From Coriobacteriia bacterium (GTDB taxonomy: Bacteria; Actinomycetota; Coriobacteriia; WRKU01; WQUG01), in the NCBI GenBank assembly GCA_009785795.1, contig WQVN01000004.1, forward strand, positions 1 to 53,441: a stretch of DNA of 53,441 nucleotides. The letters run 5' to 3'. Below, piece by piece: positions 8,355-18,178 of this stretch; the stretch's first letter is position 1; every line of letters begins with the position of its first letter. The position numbers and the translations under genes are program-made. The notes below the pieces were generated by a model. The model was not told the DNA's origin and ran no database searches. It was given only the letters and a program-made list of their open reading frames with translations.

Positions 8355-8363
8355 TGTTAGAAT
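8355..8363 (+). promoter_or_regulatory. extended -10 before lepA, leaderless start
   Basis: TGTTAGAAT (TG at 8355-8356, hexamer TAGAAT at 8358-8363) ends 8 bases before the lepA ATG at 8372. There is no Shine-Dalgarno, so transcription probably starts at the initiation codon. Confidence 0.5.
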
Positions 8364-8371
8364 TGCATGCT

Positions 8372-10189
8372 ATGACTGATACACATGGCTTAGAATATAT
8401 TCGCAATTTTTCTATTATTGCGCACATTGACCACGGAAAATCGACGCTTGCTGACCGCATACTCGAAGCAACGGGAGCAGTTGCTCAGCGTGATATGCAA
8501 GAACAGCTGCTTGACAGCATGGATATCGAACGTGAGCGCGGTATCACCATCAAGGCACAAGCGGTGCAGGTGAGCTATGAGGCTGCAGATGGCATTACCT
8601 ATCGCCTGAACCTGATTGATACTCCAGGACATGTTGACTTTACCTATGAAGTTTCACGTGCACTTGCTGCTTGTGAGGGCGTAATACTGGTTGTTGATGC
8701 CTCGCAAGGCGTTGAAGCGCAAACGGTGGCAAATGCCATGCTTGCCATGAATGCAAATCTTGAAATTATTCCCGTCATCAATAAAATCGATCTACCAGCT
8801 GCAGAACCTGAGCGAGTACGTGCAGAAATCGAAGAATCACTTGCTATTCCTGCAGAAGACGCGGTACTGACCAGTGCAAAAACAGGGGAAGGCATTACTG
8901 ACTTGCTTGAAGCAGTAGTGCAGTGCATCCCTGCACCTACCGGCACATCCAGTTCAGACGTTCCTCTCCGTGCGCTGATTTTTGATTCATGGTTTGACGA
9001 ATATCGCGGTGTAATTGCGCTTGTTCGTATTATGGATGGCGTATTGGGCACAGGAGAAAGAATCCGCTTGATGGCAAGTGGAGCAGAGGCTGATGCAGAA
9101 GAAGTAGGCATCAGAAATCCTGAGAATCGTGTACTTCCTGCCCTTGGCGCAGGCGATGTTGGCTATTTAATTACGGGATTGAAAGATCCTGCGTTGGTAA
9201 CCGTAGGTGATACGGTAACAACTGCTGCCAATCCCGCAACAGAAGCCTTGCCAGGATATCGCGAAATAAAACCCATGGTATATGCAGGACTCTATCCCGT
9301 AGATGGCGACCAGTTCACTGACTTGCGTGAAGCACTCGATAAGCTAAGACTAAATGATCCTGCGTTGGAATACTTGCCAGAGACCAGTCATGCACTGGGC
9401 TTTGGTTTTCGCGTAGGGTTTTTGGGCCTGCTGCACATGGAAGTTATTCAAGAGCGACTTGAGCGCGAGTTTGACATCGATCTGCTTGCGACTGCTCCCA
9501 GTGTGTCCTATCACGTTTACCTGACAGATGGCAGCATGCGTGCAATCCATTCACCTCAAGATGTGCCTGTTCAGAACGAGATTGATCACATCGAAGAGCC
9601 CTATCTAAAGGCAACGATATTAGTGCCGCCAGACTATGTGGGTGCAGTGATGGAGCTTGCTCACGGACGACGTGCACACTTTTTAGATCAGCAATACTTG
9701 GGTCCAAACACCGTTGAAATGCGCTATGAGATCCCGTTGGGTGAACTGATCCTGGACTTCTTTGATCAGTTAAAGTCGCGCACTAAGGGCTATGCGTCGC
9801 TTGACTACGAATTCAGCGAATACAAGACCAGCGAGCTGCAAAAGCTCGATGTGCTGCTTGCAGGCAAAGTAGTGGACGCCCTCTCATTCATTGTCCACAA
9901 AGACAAGGCTTATCAGCGCGGACTTGAGTTGACTCGCAAATTGAAGGACATCATTCCGCGCCAGCAATTTGAAGTTCCCATTCAAGCAGCGGTTGGTGGT
10001 CGCGTACTTTCACGTACCAACGTAAAGGCGATTCGCAAGGATGTACTATCGCGCTGTTACGGTGGAGACGTTACGCGTAAAAAGAAGCTGCTCGAACAAC
10101 AGAAAAAAGGCAAGAAGCGCATGAAGAGCGTTGGATCTGTTGAAGTTCCGCAAGAAGCATTCATGGCAATACTAAAGGTAGATGATTAG
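8372..10189 (+). CDS. lepA: elongation factor 4 (back-translocating GTPase LepA)
   Basis: A 605-residue ribosome-associated GTPase. The N-terminal G domain carries G1 AHIDHGKST, switch [10 protein letters not shown]3 DTPGHVDF and G4 NKIDLP. The later domains include the LepA-specific region [23 protein letters not shown] and the C-terminal [25 protein letters not shown] tail (shown here in overlapping short pieces: [24 protein letters not shown]). The ATG at 8372 is preferred over the in-frame TTG at 8363, because the TTG overlaps the -10 and family members begin close to the ATG. The following gene starts 1 base after the stop. Confidence 0.95.
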   Translation: MTDTHGLEYIRNFSIIAHIDHGKSTLADRILEATGAVAQRDMQEQLLDSMDIERERGITIKAQAVQVSYEAADGITYRLNLIDTPGHVDFTYEVSRALAACEGVILVVDASQGVEAQTVANAMLAMNANLEIIPVINKIDLPAAEPERVRAEIEESLAIPAEDAVLTSAKTGEGITDLLEAVVQCIPAPTGTSSSDVPLRALIFDSWFDEYRGVIALVRIMDGVLGTGERIRLMASGAEADAEEVGIRNPENRVLPALGAGDVGYLITGLKDPALVTVGDTVTTAANPATEALPGYREIKPMVYAGLYPVDGDQFTDLREALDKLRLNDPALEYLPETSHALGFGFRVGFLGLLHMEVIQERLEREFDIDLLATAPSVSYHVYLTDGSMRAIHSPQDVPVQNEIDHIEEPYLKATILVPPDYVGAVMELAHGRRAHFLDQQYLGPNTVEMRYEIPLGELILDFFDQLKSRTKGYASLDYEFSEYKTSELQKLDVLLAGKVVDALSFIVHKDKAYQRGLELTRKLKDIIPRQQFEVPIQAAVGGRVLSRTNVKAIRKDVLSRCYGGDVTRKKKLLEQQKKGKKRMKSVGSVEVPQEAFMAILKVDD

Positions 10190-10190
10190 C

Positions 10191-11105
10191 ATGAGTACTA
10201 ATATTTTTAGAGAGAAAACACAAAGTAAGACTTTTTCGACAGTGGTTAAAGCTGCTTGCATATTGCTTATACTTGCAGGTTTTCTGCCCTTTGCAACGAT
10301 ATCCTGTGCCGGAGAAACTGTGCTGTCGGTATCGGGCTATGATCTTGCCTTTGGCGCCTATGCAGAAGAAGCTGCAGAAATGTCAGGCGGGGGCAACATG
10401 GGGTTAGGTATGGGCATGGGCGAGGGACAACTTGCTGCGCTGAACCTACTTGCAGGAGTCAATATACTGCTGATAATTGCCTTTTCAGGTACGGGTCTTT
10501 TGCTGTTTGTGTCTATTGCGTTTGGGCGCAGCAGGCTTGAATTGATGCTTAGTTTGATGGTGGCAGCGTTTTCTGTGGCAGCCTATGCTCAGTGGCTGGT
10601 GATCTTTTCTGCTTTTGCGCGCATGTTTGATCGTGCCATGGGTAGTGGAGGCGGCCCACCAATGAGCGCAGGTCCAGGCATTGGACTCTATACGGTGATG
10701 GCTTTTTGTTTGCTACTGCTGCTTGCGGCCTGCTTGGAGATGCTGGGCAAGCTTCCCTGTGATTTGGGCAAGCGCAAAAAAGCACCACAACCAGCAGCAC
10801 CACAACCTATTCAAGTTCCTGGCGGTGTCTATTATCCTGTGCCAGGATCAGTATCTGGACAATCATATCCAATCCCGACAGCGGGATATGCGCCAGGACA
10901 GGCTCCTTTACCTGTCTCGCAAGAATATGCGCCAATGCAGGTGCCAGCGACAATTCCGCAGCAGGTAGATAGCCAATTCGTTCAGGTAGTTGGCGGATCG
11001 GAATTTTCTGTAGACCCCACACCGCCTGAAGCGATTGGGCAGGTGCCAATGGTAGAAGCACCGCTGACGCCAGCATCAGAACCTACTGATGCAGAACAGA
11101 AATAG
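10191..11105 (+). CDS. membrane protein with Pro/Gln-rich cytoplasmic tail, unknown
   Basis: A 304-residue protein with four predicted membrane segments (about residues 16-36, 85-110, 115-145 and 165-185). Loop 1 is a glycine/methionine-rich stretch (GGGNMGLGMGMGEG). The C-terminal ~115 residues are low-complexity, rich in Pro, Gln, Ala and Tyr (for example QVPGGVYYPVPG). An ATG at 10182 overlaps the lepA stop and is also in frame; the 10191 ATG is chosen with AAAGG at 10174-10178, but the two cannot be separated with confidence. No known family is recognised. It lies between lepA and dusB with minimal spacing, so it is probably co-transcribed. Confidence 0.7.
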   Translation: MSTNIFREKTQSKTFSTVVKAACILLILAGFLPFATISCAGETVLSVSGYDLAFGAYAEEAAEMSGGGNMGLGMGMGEGQLAALNLLAGVNILLIIAFSGTGLLLFVSIAFGRSRLELMLSLMVAAFSVAAYAQWLVIFSAFARMFDRAMGSGGGPPMSAGPGIGLYTVMAFCLLLLLAACLEMLGKLPCDLGKRKKAPQPAAPQPIQVPGGVYYPVPGSVSGQSYPIPTAGYAPGQAPLPVSQEYAPMQVPATIPQQVDSQFVQVVGGSEFSVDPTPPEAIGQVPMVEAPLTPASEPTDAEQK

Positions 11106-11119
11106 TACGAACGCTATCT

Positions 11120-12124
11120 ATGCGCTATCTAAAAGCGCTTGCAGATAATCCTATATTGCTTGCTCCTATGGCAGGAGTAGCAGATGCTCCTTTTCGCGCA
11201 ATTAATAAGCGTTTTGGTGCAGGGCTGAGCTTTAGCGAGATGGTCAGTGCAAAGGGTTTGCACTATGACAAAAATCGCAATCGATCGCACCAATTGCTAC
11301 GTCTTGCCCCAGAAGAAGTTCCTGCTGTAATTCAACTTTTTGGTTCGCAGCCAGACCTTATGGCGCAGCAAGCAATTGCAGTTGCAAATTTTTTAGAGGA
11401 CAGCATTGTTGGTATTGATATCAACATGGGTTGCCCCGTGCCAAAAGTCGTCAAAAAGGGTGATGGCAGTGCGCTGATGAAGAATCCAGATATTGCATGT
11501 GCCATTGTGGCTGCAATGCGTGCTGGACTTGATGCGGTGGGCAGAGACGACCTTGCGGTAACAGCAAAAATTCGCAAAGGTTGGTCAAATGAACAGGTAA
11601 ATGCGGTTGAATTCGCAAAAGGACTTGAAGCTGCAGGTGCGACTGCAGTGACGGTACACGGGCGTACTACGGATCAGTTTTATCGAGGAGAGTCTGACCG
11701 CAACATTATTGCAGCAGTTAAGCAGGCATTGGATATTCCCGTGATTGCATCGGGCGATGCTTTTAGTGCCGAAGCATGCTTTGACATTATGCAAGAAACG
11801 AGTGCTGATGCCATCATGGTGGCACGTGGTGCTTATGGAAACCCCTGGCTGTTTGAACGCACTGCTGCTATTTTGGCAGGGAAGACTGGACTCGATTTGC
11901 CATTAGAGCCGGATCTACATGAACGTCTGACATTATTGCGAGAACATGCCCAAATGACACAGGACTGGTATGGAGAGCCATATATTACTCGGATGCGTAA
12001 ACATGCTGCATGGTATGTTGCAGGGCAACCTGCGGCTACGATATTTCGCAGCAGACTTCATTCGATTAGCACGATGGATGATCTAGATATACTGATTGCG
12101 GAGTACCTTGAGCGTCATGGCTAA
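11120..12124 (+). CDS. dusB: tRNA-dihydrouridine synthase, DusB-like
   Basis: This flavin enzyme reduces specific uridines in the tRNA D-loop to dihydrouridine. The 334-residue protein shows the Dus family signature: ILLAPMAGVADAPFR near the N-terminus, QLFGSQP, the catalytic DINMGCPVPKV with Cys105 and the following KKGDGSALMK, TAKIRKGW, VHGRTTDQFY and the late ARGAYGNPWLF. This is a TIM barrel with a C-terminal tRNA-binding helical domain. It overlaps hemW by 8 bases. Confidence 0.93.
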   Translation: MRYLKALADNPILLAPMAGVADAPFRAINKRFGAGLSFSEMVSAKGLHYDKNRNRSHQLLRLAPEEVPAVIQLFGSQPDLMAQQAIAVANFLEDSIVGIDINMGCPVPKVVKKGDGSALMKNPDIACAIVAAMRAGLDAVGRDDLAVTAKIRKGWSNEQVNAVEFAKGLEAAGATAVTVHGRTTDQFYRGESDRNIIAAVKQALDIPVIASGDAFSAEACFDIMQETSADAIMVARGAYGNPWLFERTAAILAGKTGLDLPLEPDLHERLTLLREHAQMTQDWYGEPYITRMRKHAAWYVAGQPAATIFRSRLHSISTMDDLDILIAEYLERHG

Positions 12125-13328
12125 GGCCACACAGAGAGATTTGGCACTGTACATTCACGTACCATTTTGTCAGTCCAGGTGCAGCTACTGCGACTTTTAT
12201 TCGACCAGCGGCCATGAGTGTGCAGACCAGATGATGGATGCCTATTGCGACGTTTTATGTGCACAGATTGTGCAGTGGGGAAGTGGCGATTTTATTCGGG
12301 TTGGCGATGATGATGCCAATTGCACTTTCAGCGACATGCCTGTTAATGCTCCTGTTACCTCTATCTACATTGGTGGCGGCACACCGACATTATTGGGAGC
12401 TCGACTCTGTGCGCTACTTGATGCAATAACTCAGAACTTTACACTTGCTGATGACTGCGAGATTACGGTTGAGGCAAATCCTGAGAGCTTTGACGCGCAA
12501 TTGGCAACACAGCTTGCGACAGCAGGAATGACACGTATTTCACTGGGGATACAAAGTCTTGATGATGATATTTTATGCTTGCTGGGACGTGTTCACAGTG
12601 CAAAGGATGCTATGTGCGCACTGCGTGCAGCAGCAGGTGCAGGTCTGCGCGTATCAGCAGACTTCATATTTGGTTTACCGCGTGCTGATGGCGGCGACGA
12701 TAGCATTGAAACTGTTCTTGCGGGCATACAAGCGGTGTTGCCCTATGTTGGGCATGTTTCTGTCTATCCGCTAACTGTAGAGGACGGGACGGCTCTGAGT
12801 CAGCAAGTAGGTGCGGGTACGATATATTTGCCAGGCCAAGACATAGCGGCAGATGAACTTGTGCGTATAGAAGATTATTTGCGTGCGCAGGGTTTTACTC
12901 GCTATGAAATATCAAGCTATGCAGTTCCTGGTCAGGAAAGTCGCCAAAACATGCGCTATTGGACATGTGCAGCCATGCGTGGGGACTATCTAGGCCTTGG
13001 TCCGAGTGCCGCGTCGATGATTAACCATGAGGATGGTAGTCGCAGTCGCTTTGTTTTGCATGACAGTATTGAGAGTTATTTGCAAGGCACAGATAGAGTT
13101 TTTGTAGATGTGGAAAAGGCTGATTCGTCCGATGCGCGTCGCGAGGATATCATGCTTGCTTTACGCACCAGGAGGGGAGCAACAATTTCTGCTGCGAAAA
13201 TGGCTGGCGTACAGGAAATCTGTGAGAGCTTGTCTAGACAGAATTTGCTGCGTTGCAATGACACGCATTATCGCTGCACTTCGAAAGGCTGGCTACTGGG
13301 AAATGAGGTATTTTCCCAGATTTTATGA
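12117..13328 (+). CDS. hemW: radical SAM heme chaperone HemW-like protein
   Basis: A 403-residue radical SAM protein with cluster cysteines C18, C22 and C25 (FCQSRCSYCDF), the SAM-binding IYIGGGTPT and the EANPES motif, followed by GLPRADGG. It belongs to the HemN/HemW group. The length and lack of the HemN N-terminal extension favour HemW, a heme-binding chaperone, rather than a true coproporphyrinogen dehydrogenase. No heme biosynthesis gene is nearby. The ATG at 12117 overlaps the dusB stop; TTG codons at 12108 and 12096 are also in frame, so the exact start is not certain. Confidence 0.88.
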   Translation: MAKATQRDLALYIHVPFCQSRCSYCDFYSTSGHECADQMMDAYCDVLCAQIVQWGSGDFIRVGDDDANCTFSDMPVNAPVTSIYIGGGTPTLLGARLCALLDAITQNFTLADDCEITVEANPESFDAQLATQLATAGMTRISLGIQSLDDDILCLLGRVHSAKDAMCALRAAAGAGLRVSADFIFGLPRADGGDDSIETVLAGIQAVLPYVGHVSVYPLTVEDGTALSQQVGAGTIYLPGQDIAADELVRIEDYLRAQGFTRYEISSYAVPGQESRQNMRYWTCAAMRGDYLGLGPSAASMINHEDGSRSRFVLHDSIESYLQGTDRVFVDVEKADSSDARREDIMLALRTRRGATISAAKMAGVQEICESLSRQNLLRCNDTHYRCTSKGWLLGNEVFSQIL

Positions 13329-13403
13329 CAGACTTTATTCGGCAACGATAGATTTTAAAGAGACGCATTTCAATGACTCCCACTGGAGAATTGTTGGCGA
13401 GCA

Positions 13404-13482
13404 TGTTATACTAAATATGGCACAAATGCCATGATTGTAAACAAAACATAATACCACTGTTTGCACTTGTCTGAAACAGTGG
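13404..13482 (+). promoter_or_regulatory. promoter and structured leader of the adhesin gene
   Basis: TGTTATACT (13404-13412) is an extended -10. Right at the expected transcript start lies a perfect hairpin, ATGGCA (13417-13422) with TGCCAT (13427-13432). A second hairpin, CCACTGTTT (13454-13462) with AAACAGTGG (13474-13482), lies between it and the gene. The second could be an attenuator, but only a short T-rich run (GGCTTTATAG) follows. The leader is about 115 bases long. Confidence 0.5.
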
Positions 13483-13535
13483 GCTTTATAGTGTTACAAG
13501 CACTTTGAGAAGGTCAAGAAACCGCTGAGGTGAAT

Positions 13536-16500
13536 ATGAAAACAAAATTTTCCAAAGTAAGATCGCTTTTAGGAAGATCTGAACTAATACTTATCTTTGC
13601 GGCAGCTCTTTTGATGGGGCTACCGCTGTTTGCTGCAGCCACTTCACCACAAATACAGTCCGAATTGCAGGCTGTTGCGCGTGAATTGCAGCTATCAGAT
13701 CAGCCCTATGGCGGCTCTGAAGAAACTGATTTGGCTAATGAAGGCTCTGATGGAGCACAGGGTGAAGAAGTTTCTGCAGATAGTGATACTTCCACGACTA
13801 TAAATGATCAGCCTGCGCAGGAAACTCAAGATTCTGCGGGTGACCCTGCTGCTGACAGTGGGGATACAGGTGCTGATGAGACAAATACTGTATCATCAGA
13901 CGACACAGTTGAAGCTGGCGGATATATTGGCATAGAGCCCTTCGCGGTAGGTGCAACTGATTTTGTAGGAAATTTCACTGACTTGCAGTCCGCAATGACG
14001 ACTGGGTCTACAACTCGCGTCATTGCGATTATGAATAATATTACCCTTACATCTCCCATCACTGTTCCTGCTGGGCGTGATATTACTTTAGTCACCAACG
14101 GCACGACAAACCTTCAGACAGGTGTGCATCCTACCAATGCTCGCTTTACTCTGTTTGCTCCTCCTGGACAGGCCATTTCGTCTCCAACCCCTGCGAATAC
14201 AACGGTTGCTGCGCGGTCTGACATTAACGCTAATCGCCATATTTACATTTCAGGAAATTCCACGTTAAATCTCGTAAATATTGTTATTGATGGTGGCAAC
14301 ATTCCTGCTGCCTCTGCTACACCTTACGGGGGTGGAATCCAGGCTACGGCAAATGCTACGGTGAATATGCGAGGCCGTTCTATAATCCAGAACAATCAGC
14401 AAATATTTGGTGGTGGGCTACTCATGGCAAGTGGCACGTTTTCCATGACGCATAATGCAGAAATTGTCAACAATAGAGTGGTCAGTAACTTCAATAGCGG
14501 CACTCCTGGATTTGCACTGACTCCAGGTACGCCACCTGCAGGACAGCAAATGCCACGCTGGATCACACTGGATTCACCTGCGGGTACTGCTGGCAGAAAT
14601 ACTGTGCTTGGTGGTGGCATACTGCTGATGAGCAGTGCTGCCAGCATGGCTGATACAGCACAAATTAGAAGCAATGAGACACGTCTTACCTTTGTCAATA
14701 CACATTCGACCTTTGCATACCCCACTGATCCGGGCCCAGGCTCTGGACAAAACCCTGCTGCGCTTCCAGGAGCTCCCGTCGCCTTTACTTTGGCTGACAG
14801 CGGTAATGGTGGTGGTGTGTATATGGACGGTGGCACCTTTGACATGACAGGGAATGCTGGAATTGCGTCAAACGGAGCCCATGGCACCTTTAGTACGGAT
14901 GTCAACGGAATGGCAGCCAATTTCACGCGCAATAGTGCTGGTGGCGGAGTCTTCATACGTGGTGGTGGCTTATTTTCCACATCAGATCCTGGTCCTAATC
15001 ATGTGCACATTAATGCTAATATTACTCGCAGCACATCAACTGCAGTACCACCCTCACCACCGCTGCTGCCTGATATGTGGAATCCGGTAGATCGTGCAGA
15101 TAATATTGCACGCAGAAGAGTTTCGACTCCCATAATGGTTGGCAATGGTGCAGGTGTTCACATGACAGGGGCTGGCACCGCTTTGACCATGTCAGACGGT
15201 ACCAGACTTTCTCGAAATGTTGCACAAGTTCACGGTGGCGCAAGTCATGGTGGTGCAGGCGTATATCTTGATGCAGGGGCAGTGCTCAACATGGAGGACA
15301 CTGCTACCATTGGTGGTCCTAACCTGACGTATGCAAATCACTTCTTTGACGCTGCTGGTTCTGGAGCAGGCGTGATGGTGCAGTCAATTGCGCCGCCTGG
15401 CTCTCAGGTCAATATGTCTGATTCTGCAAACCTGTCCTTTAATCGCAATAACAACAGTGGTTCTGGCGGTGGCATCCTTGTGGCTGGTGCTTCGACGGTG
15501 GTTACGATAGAAGAAGATGCCTTTGTTTCTAACAATCGTGGCGGTAATTCTGGCGGTGGCATTCAGCAAAATGCTGGACTGGTGCTGGTACGCGATGATG
15601 CGATGATTGAGGGCAATAGAGTTAATCCTGCAGGAGCAGGCGGCGGCGGTGTGCAGGTAAGCGGTGGTACTTTTGACATGGGGGATAACAGTGTAATTCG
15701 CAACCACTATAGAAATACTGCCGATTCTAATAGCAATGGCATTCCCATACCTGTTCAAAATGGTGGTGGAATGCGCATTACTACTGGTGGTATAGCTCAT
15801 GTGCGCAATAATGCACAAATCTACAATAACGTGGCGAATACCAATGGTGGTGGAGTATTGATGGATGGTGCTGCAAGCCAGCTCCACATGCACAATGCTG
15901 CTGCAATCAGAAACAATAGAACTAATGGAGTCGGTGCAGCCAATCTAAGTGGTGGCGGCGGCGTGTATATAACGAATGGAACATTCCACTTCAATTCTGG
16001 CATGATAGGTCGCAATACGGTAGGTACGAATTCTGTGCAAAATCCAACAGTTGCTGTCCATCCCAACACGGGTGGAGGTGGCATTTTTTTGGCAAATGGC
16101 ACCGTTCACATGGGAGGGACTGCACAGGTTGTCGAAAATTCATTAGGACGAGCCATAGGAGCAGCGGCACATCCAGGAACTGTTGGTGCAGGTACAGGTG
16201 GTGGTGGCGTACGTCAATCAGGTGGAACCTTTAACATGAATGGTGGATATATCTTCAATCATGGCAGAGCGCCTTATACTGTTCTTTATGGCGGTGGTGT
16301 CTTTATGACGGGCGGTCTCTTCAATATGGGCATGAATGCTCCAGGAGGAAGTGAAATCCATACAAATTTCGCTGTTCGCGATGGTGGCGGCATGTTCATT
16401 GGCACTAGCGCAAGTGTGCCGCCTGCAACAGCGATGCGACTGCAGGCACAAAACGCAACCTTTGATAACAATCATGCTGGCAGAGATGGCGGTGCAATTT

Positions 16501-16880
16501 TTACGGCAAATTACTTGTACTTAAGCCCACTTCCGCTCGATGGTGAATATACGAATATGAACTTGAACGGCATGACTTTTACGAGGAATTCAGCAGATAC
16601 TCCAGAACATCCACCACTTAACGCACATTCGCTGACAAACATTGCGGCAACTGCATCGGTGACCATCTTTGCTCATCCGCTAAATAATTATGACATTAAC
16701 TTCATCTTTAACGAGGTGCCTTCGACAGGATTGACAGTTGGCAATACAACTGCGATTTCGGCGATTGCTATTGCAGTTCTTGCAGGAGGAGTCTTTGTAG
16801 CGATTAATTATGTGAATCGCAAAGGCAGAAATGTGAGGCGCGACATAGTGATTGCACAGCAGAATGGAGACATCAGATGA
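13536..16880 (+). CDS. large beta-helix surface adhesin with VPSTG sorting signal
   Basis: A 1114-residue secreted protein. It has an N-terminal signal peptide (basic start, hydrophobic ELILIFAAALLMGLPLFAAA), then an acidic Ser/Asp/Glu region (~45-125). About nineteen successive rungs follow, of the form GGG(V/I)-x-x-x-GGTFxM-x-x-x-A-x-I-x-x-N, as expected for a right-handed parallel beta-helix (pectate-lyase/polymorphic-membrane-protein style). The C-terminus carries VPSTG (1061-1065), a hydrophobic helix and a basic tail (NRKGRNVRR), which is a sortase sorting signal. No sortase is in the window. The ATG at 13536 has GAGGTG just upstream; a GTG at 13530 is an alternative. It overlaps the next gene by ATGA, so the two are translationally coupled. 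Confidence 0.85.
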   Translation: MKTKFSKVRSLLGRSELILIFAAALLMGLPLFAAATSPQIQSELQAVARELQLSDQPYGGSEETDLANEGSDGAQGEEVSADSDTSTTINDQPAQETQDSAGDPAADSGDTGADETNTVSSDDTVEAGGYIGIEPFAVGATDFVGNFTDLQSAMTTGSTTRVIAIMNNITLTSPITVPAGRDITLVTNGTTNLQTGVHPTNARFTLFAPPGQAISSPTPANTTVAARSDINANRHIYISGNSTLNLVNIVIDGGNIPAASATPYGGGIQATANATVNMRGRSIIQNNQQIFGGGLLMASGTFSMTHNAEIVNNRVVSNFNSGTPGFALTPGTPPAGQQMPRWITLDSPAGTAGRNTVLGGGILLMSSAASMADTAQIRSNETRLTFVNTHSTFAYPTDPGPGSGQNPAALPGAPVAFTLADSGNGGGVYMDGGTFDMTGNAGIASNGAHGTFSTDVNGMAANFTRNSAGGGVFIRGGGLFSTSDPGPNHVHINANITRSTSTAVPPSPPLLPDMWNPVDRADNIARRRVSTPIMVGNGAGVHMTGAGTALTMSDGTRLSRNVAQVHGGASHGGAGVYLDAGAVLNMEDTATIGGPNLTYANHFFDAAGSGAGVMVQSIAPPGSQVNMSDSANLSFNRNNNSGSGGGILVAGASTVVTIEEDAFVSNNRGGNSGGGIQQNAGLVLVRDDAMIEGNRVNPAGAGGGGVQVSGGTFDMGDNSVIRNHYRNTADSNSNGIPIPVQNGGGMRITTGGIAHVRNNAQIYNNVANTNGGGVLMDGAASQLHMHNAAAIRNNRTNGVGAANLSGGGGVYITNGTFHFNSGMIGRNTVGTNSVQNPTVAVHPNTGGGGIFLANGTVHMGGTAQVVENSLGRAIGAAAHPGTVGAGTGGGGVRQSGGTFNMNGGYIFNHGRAPYTVLYGGGVFMTGGLFNMGMNAPGGSEIHTNFAVRDGGGMFIGTSASVPPATAMRLQAQNATFDNNHAGRDGGAIFTANYLYLSPLPLDGEYTNMNLNGMTFTRNSADTPEHPPLNAHSLTNIAATASVTIFAHPLNNYDINFIFNEVPSTGLTVGNTTAISAIAIAVLAGGVFVAINYVNRKGRNVRRDIVIAQQNGDIR

Positions 16881-18145
16881 CCAATAGGATAAACAGTGCA
16901 CATATCGCTCCTCGGTGGAGCACCAGTGGCAGAAGATTTGTGTTGTTGCTTATCGTGGCCTGTGTAATGGTGTTGCCAGCAATTGCAGCAGCAACTCCTA
17001 CGCCTCCTAATCCTCCTCTTGCTCCTGCGATTACCAAAGTCTTGCGAATGCCAGAGAGAACAATTACTCCTACGACAAACTTTGAATTCAGCATTGCTCC
17101 TCACAGCTTCAATGGTGGTTCAATACCACCTGCTCCCTTTGTGATGCCGCAACTTAACAATCAGCCAATACCTTTTAGTCCTGCAGATACGGGAACAACT
17201 GCTGGCGGTGTAACGACAGTCTCAAAGGCTGGTGCAAATCTGTTTACAGGAGTCACCTTCCCACAAATCGGAACGTACACATATCGGATTACAGAGCGCA
17301 ATGACACCTTTACCAATACTTTTGCTCAGATAATGGAATTCGATACGACCACTTGGCAGATAACCATACAGGTGCTAGGCCAACAAGATCCTACAGATGA
17401 TCTTTTTGTATCCTCGGTAATTGTCCAACGAGTTCTGCCTAATGGAGATCTTGACAGTGACAAGAGTGGCCCTATTACCTTTGACAATCGTTTTACGCGA
17501 AGAGTCAACGATACCAATCCTACTGACCCAGATCAGGCGGGACTATTAATCTCAAAAGCAGTACAAGGTTCGTTTGGAGACACGACACACTTCTTTGATT
17601 TTTCCGTCAGTGTGACTGCTCCCCAAATCGCAATTGATTTGACTACGGGACCAATCACTTATAGGGCATTTGTCGTAGAGAATGGTGCTGTTGTTACAAG
17701 TACAGATAACGGGGCGCCCTTGGCTGGGCCTGCGGGCGGAGATCGCTATTTCGTCTTTACGCCAGGCATTGCAAGAACTATTCACTTGCGTCATGGTCAA
17801 ACTCTTGTATTTGTTGATACTCATATAGGTGCTCGCTATAACGTGTCAGAAATAAACGTTCCAATTGCATATGCGCCATCAGCGGTGGTTACGGCAGATG
17901 GGCAGTCTGCAACTGGCTCACCTTTCACTGCTAATCTTGGTCAAGACCTTGTGATTCCACAACAGGTCTTGGGTGAGGCACGAAATTCTGCAGCATTTGT
18001 AAACGCTCACAATTTCATAGAGCCAACAGGACTTACGGTAGGTGCTCTTGGTTCAGCTGTGCTATTTGTTGGACTGATAGCCGTAACAATAGTGGCAGGC
18101 ATGATTTATTCTAAGCGCAGAAGGGCAGCACTTAAAGCCTTGTAG
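16877..18145 (+). CDS. pilin-like surface protein with IEPTG sorting signal
   Basis: A 422-residue exported protein with a signal peptide (RRFVLLLIVACVMVLPAIAAA). The first ectodomain resembles the streptococcal pilin isopeptide-linkage (Spy0128/FctA-like) domain: ITKVLRMPER near the start, a central FTGVTFPQIGTYTYRITE segment and WQITIQVLG. A second domain (from LLISKAVQGSFGD, ~215) resembles the repeat that follows it in such pilins. The C-terminus has IEPTG (381-385), a membrane helix and a KRRRAALKAL tail; streptococcal backbone pilins use similar non-canonical (E)VPTG-type signals. It shares the TGLTVG motif right after the cleavage site with the preceding adhesin. Probable role: pilus or adhesin subunit anchored by a sortase encoded elsewhere. 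Confidence 0.8.
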   Translation: MTNRINSAHIAPRWSTSGRRFVLLLIVACVMVLPAIAAATPTPPNPPLAPAITKVLRMPERTITPTTNFEFSIAPHSFNGGSIPPAPFVMPQLNNQPIPFSPADTGTTAGGVTTVSKAGANLFTGVTFPQIGTYTYRITERNDTFTNTFAQIMEFDTTTWQITIQVLGQQDPTDDLFVSSVIVQRVLPNGDLDSDKSGPITFDNRFTRRVNDTNPTDPDQAGLLISKAVQGSFGDTTHFFDFSVSVTAPQIAIDLTTGPITYRAFVVENGAVVTSTDNGAPLAGPAGGDRYFVFTPGIARTIHLRHGQTLVFVDTHIGARYNVSEINVPIAYAPSAVVTADGQSATGSPFTANLGQDLVIPQQVLGEARNSAAFVNAHNFIEPTGLTVGALGSAVLFVGLIAVTIVAGMIYSKRRRAALKAL

Positions 18146-18178
18146 GCGCAATGCTTACGCATTGCCAATTCATTTCTG

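Noticed and set aside
14396-14980. Long - strand frame inside the adhesin gene
   Set aside because: It is the complement of the repetitive beta-helix coding region, with proline-rich low complexity and no ribosome site, so it is a shadow.
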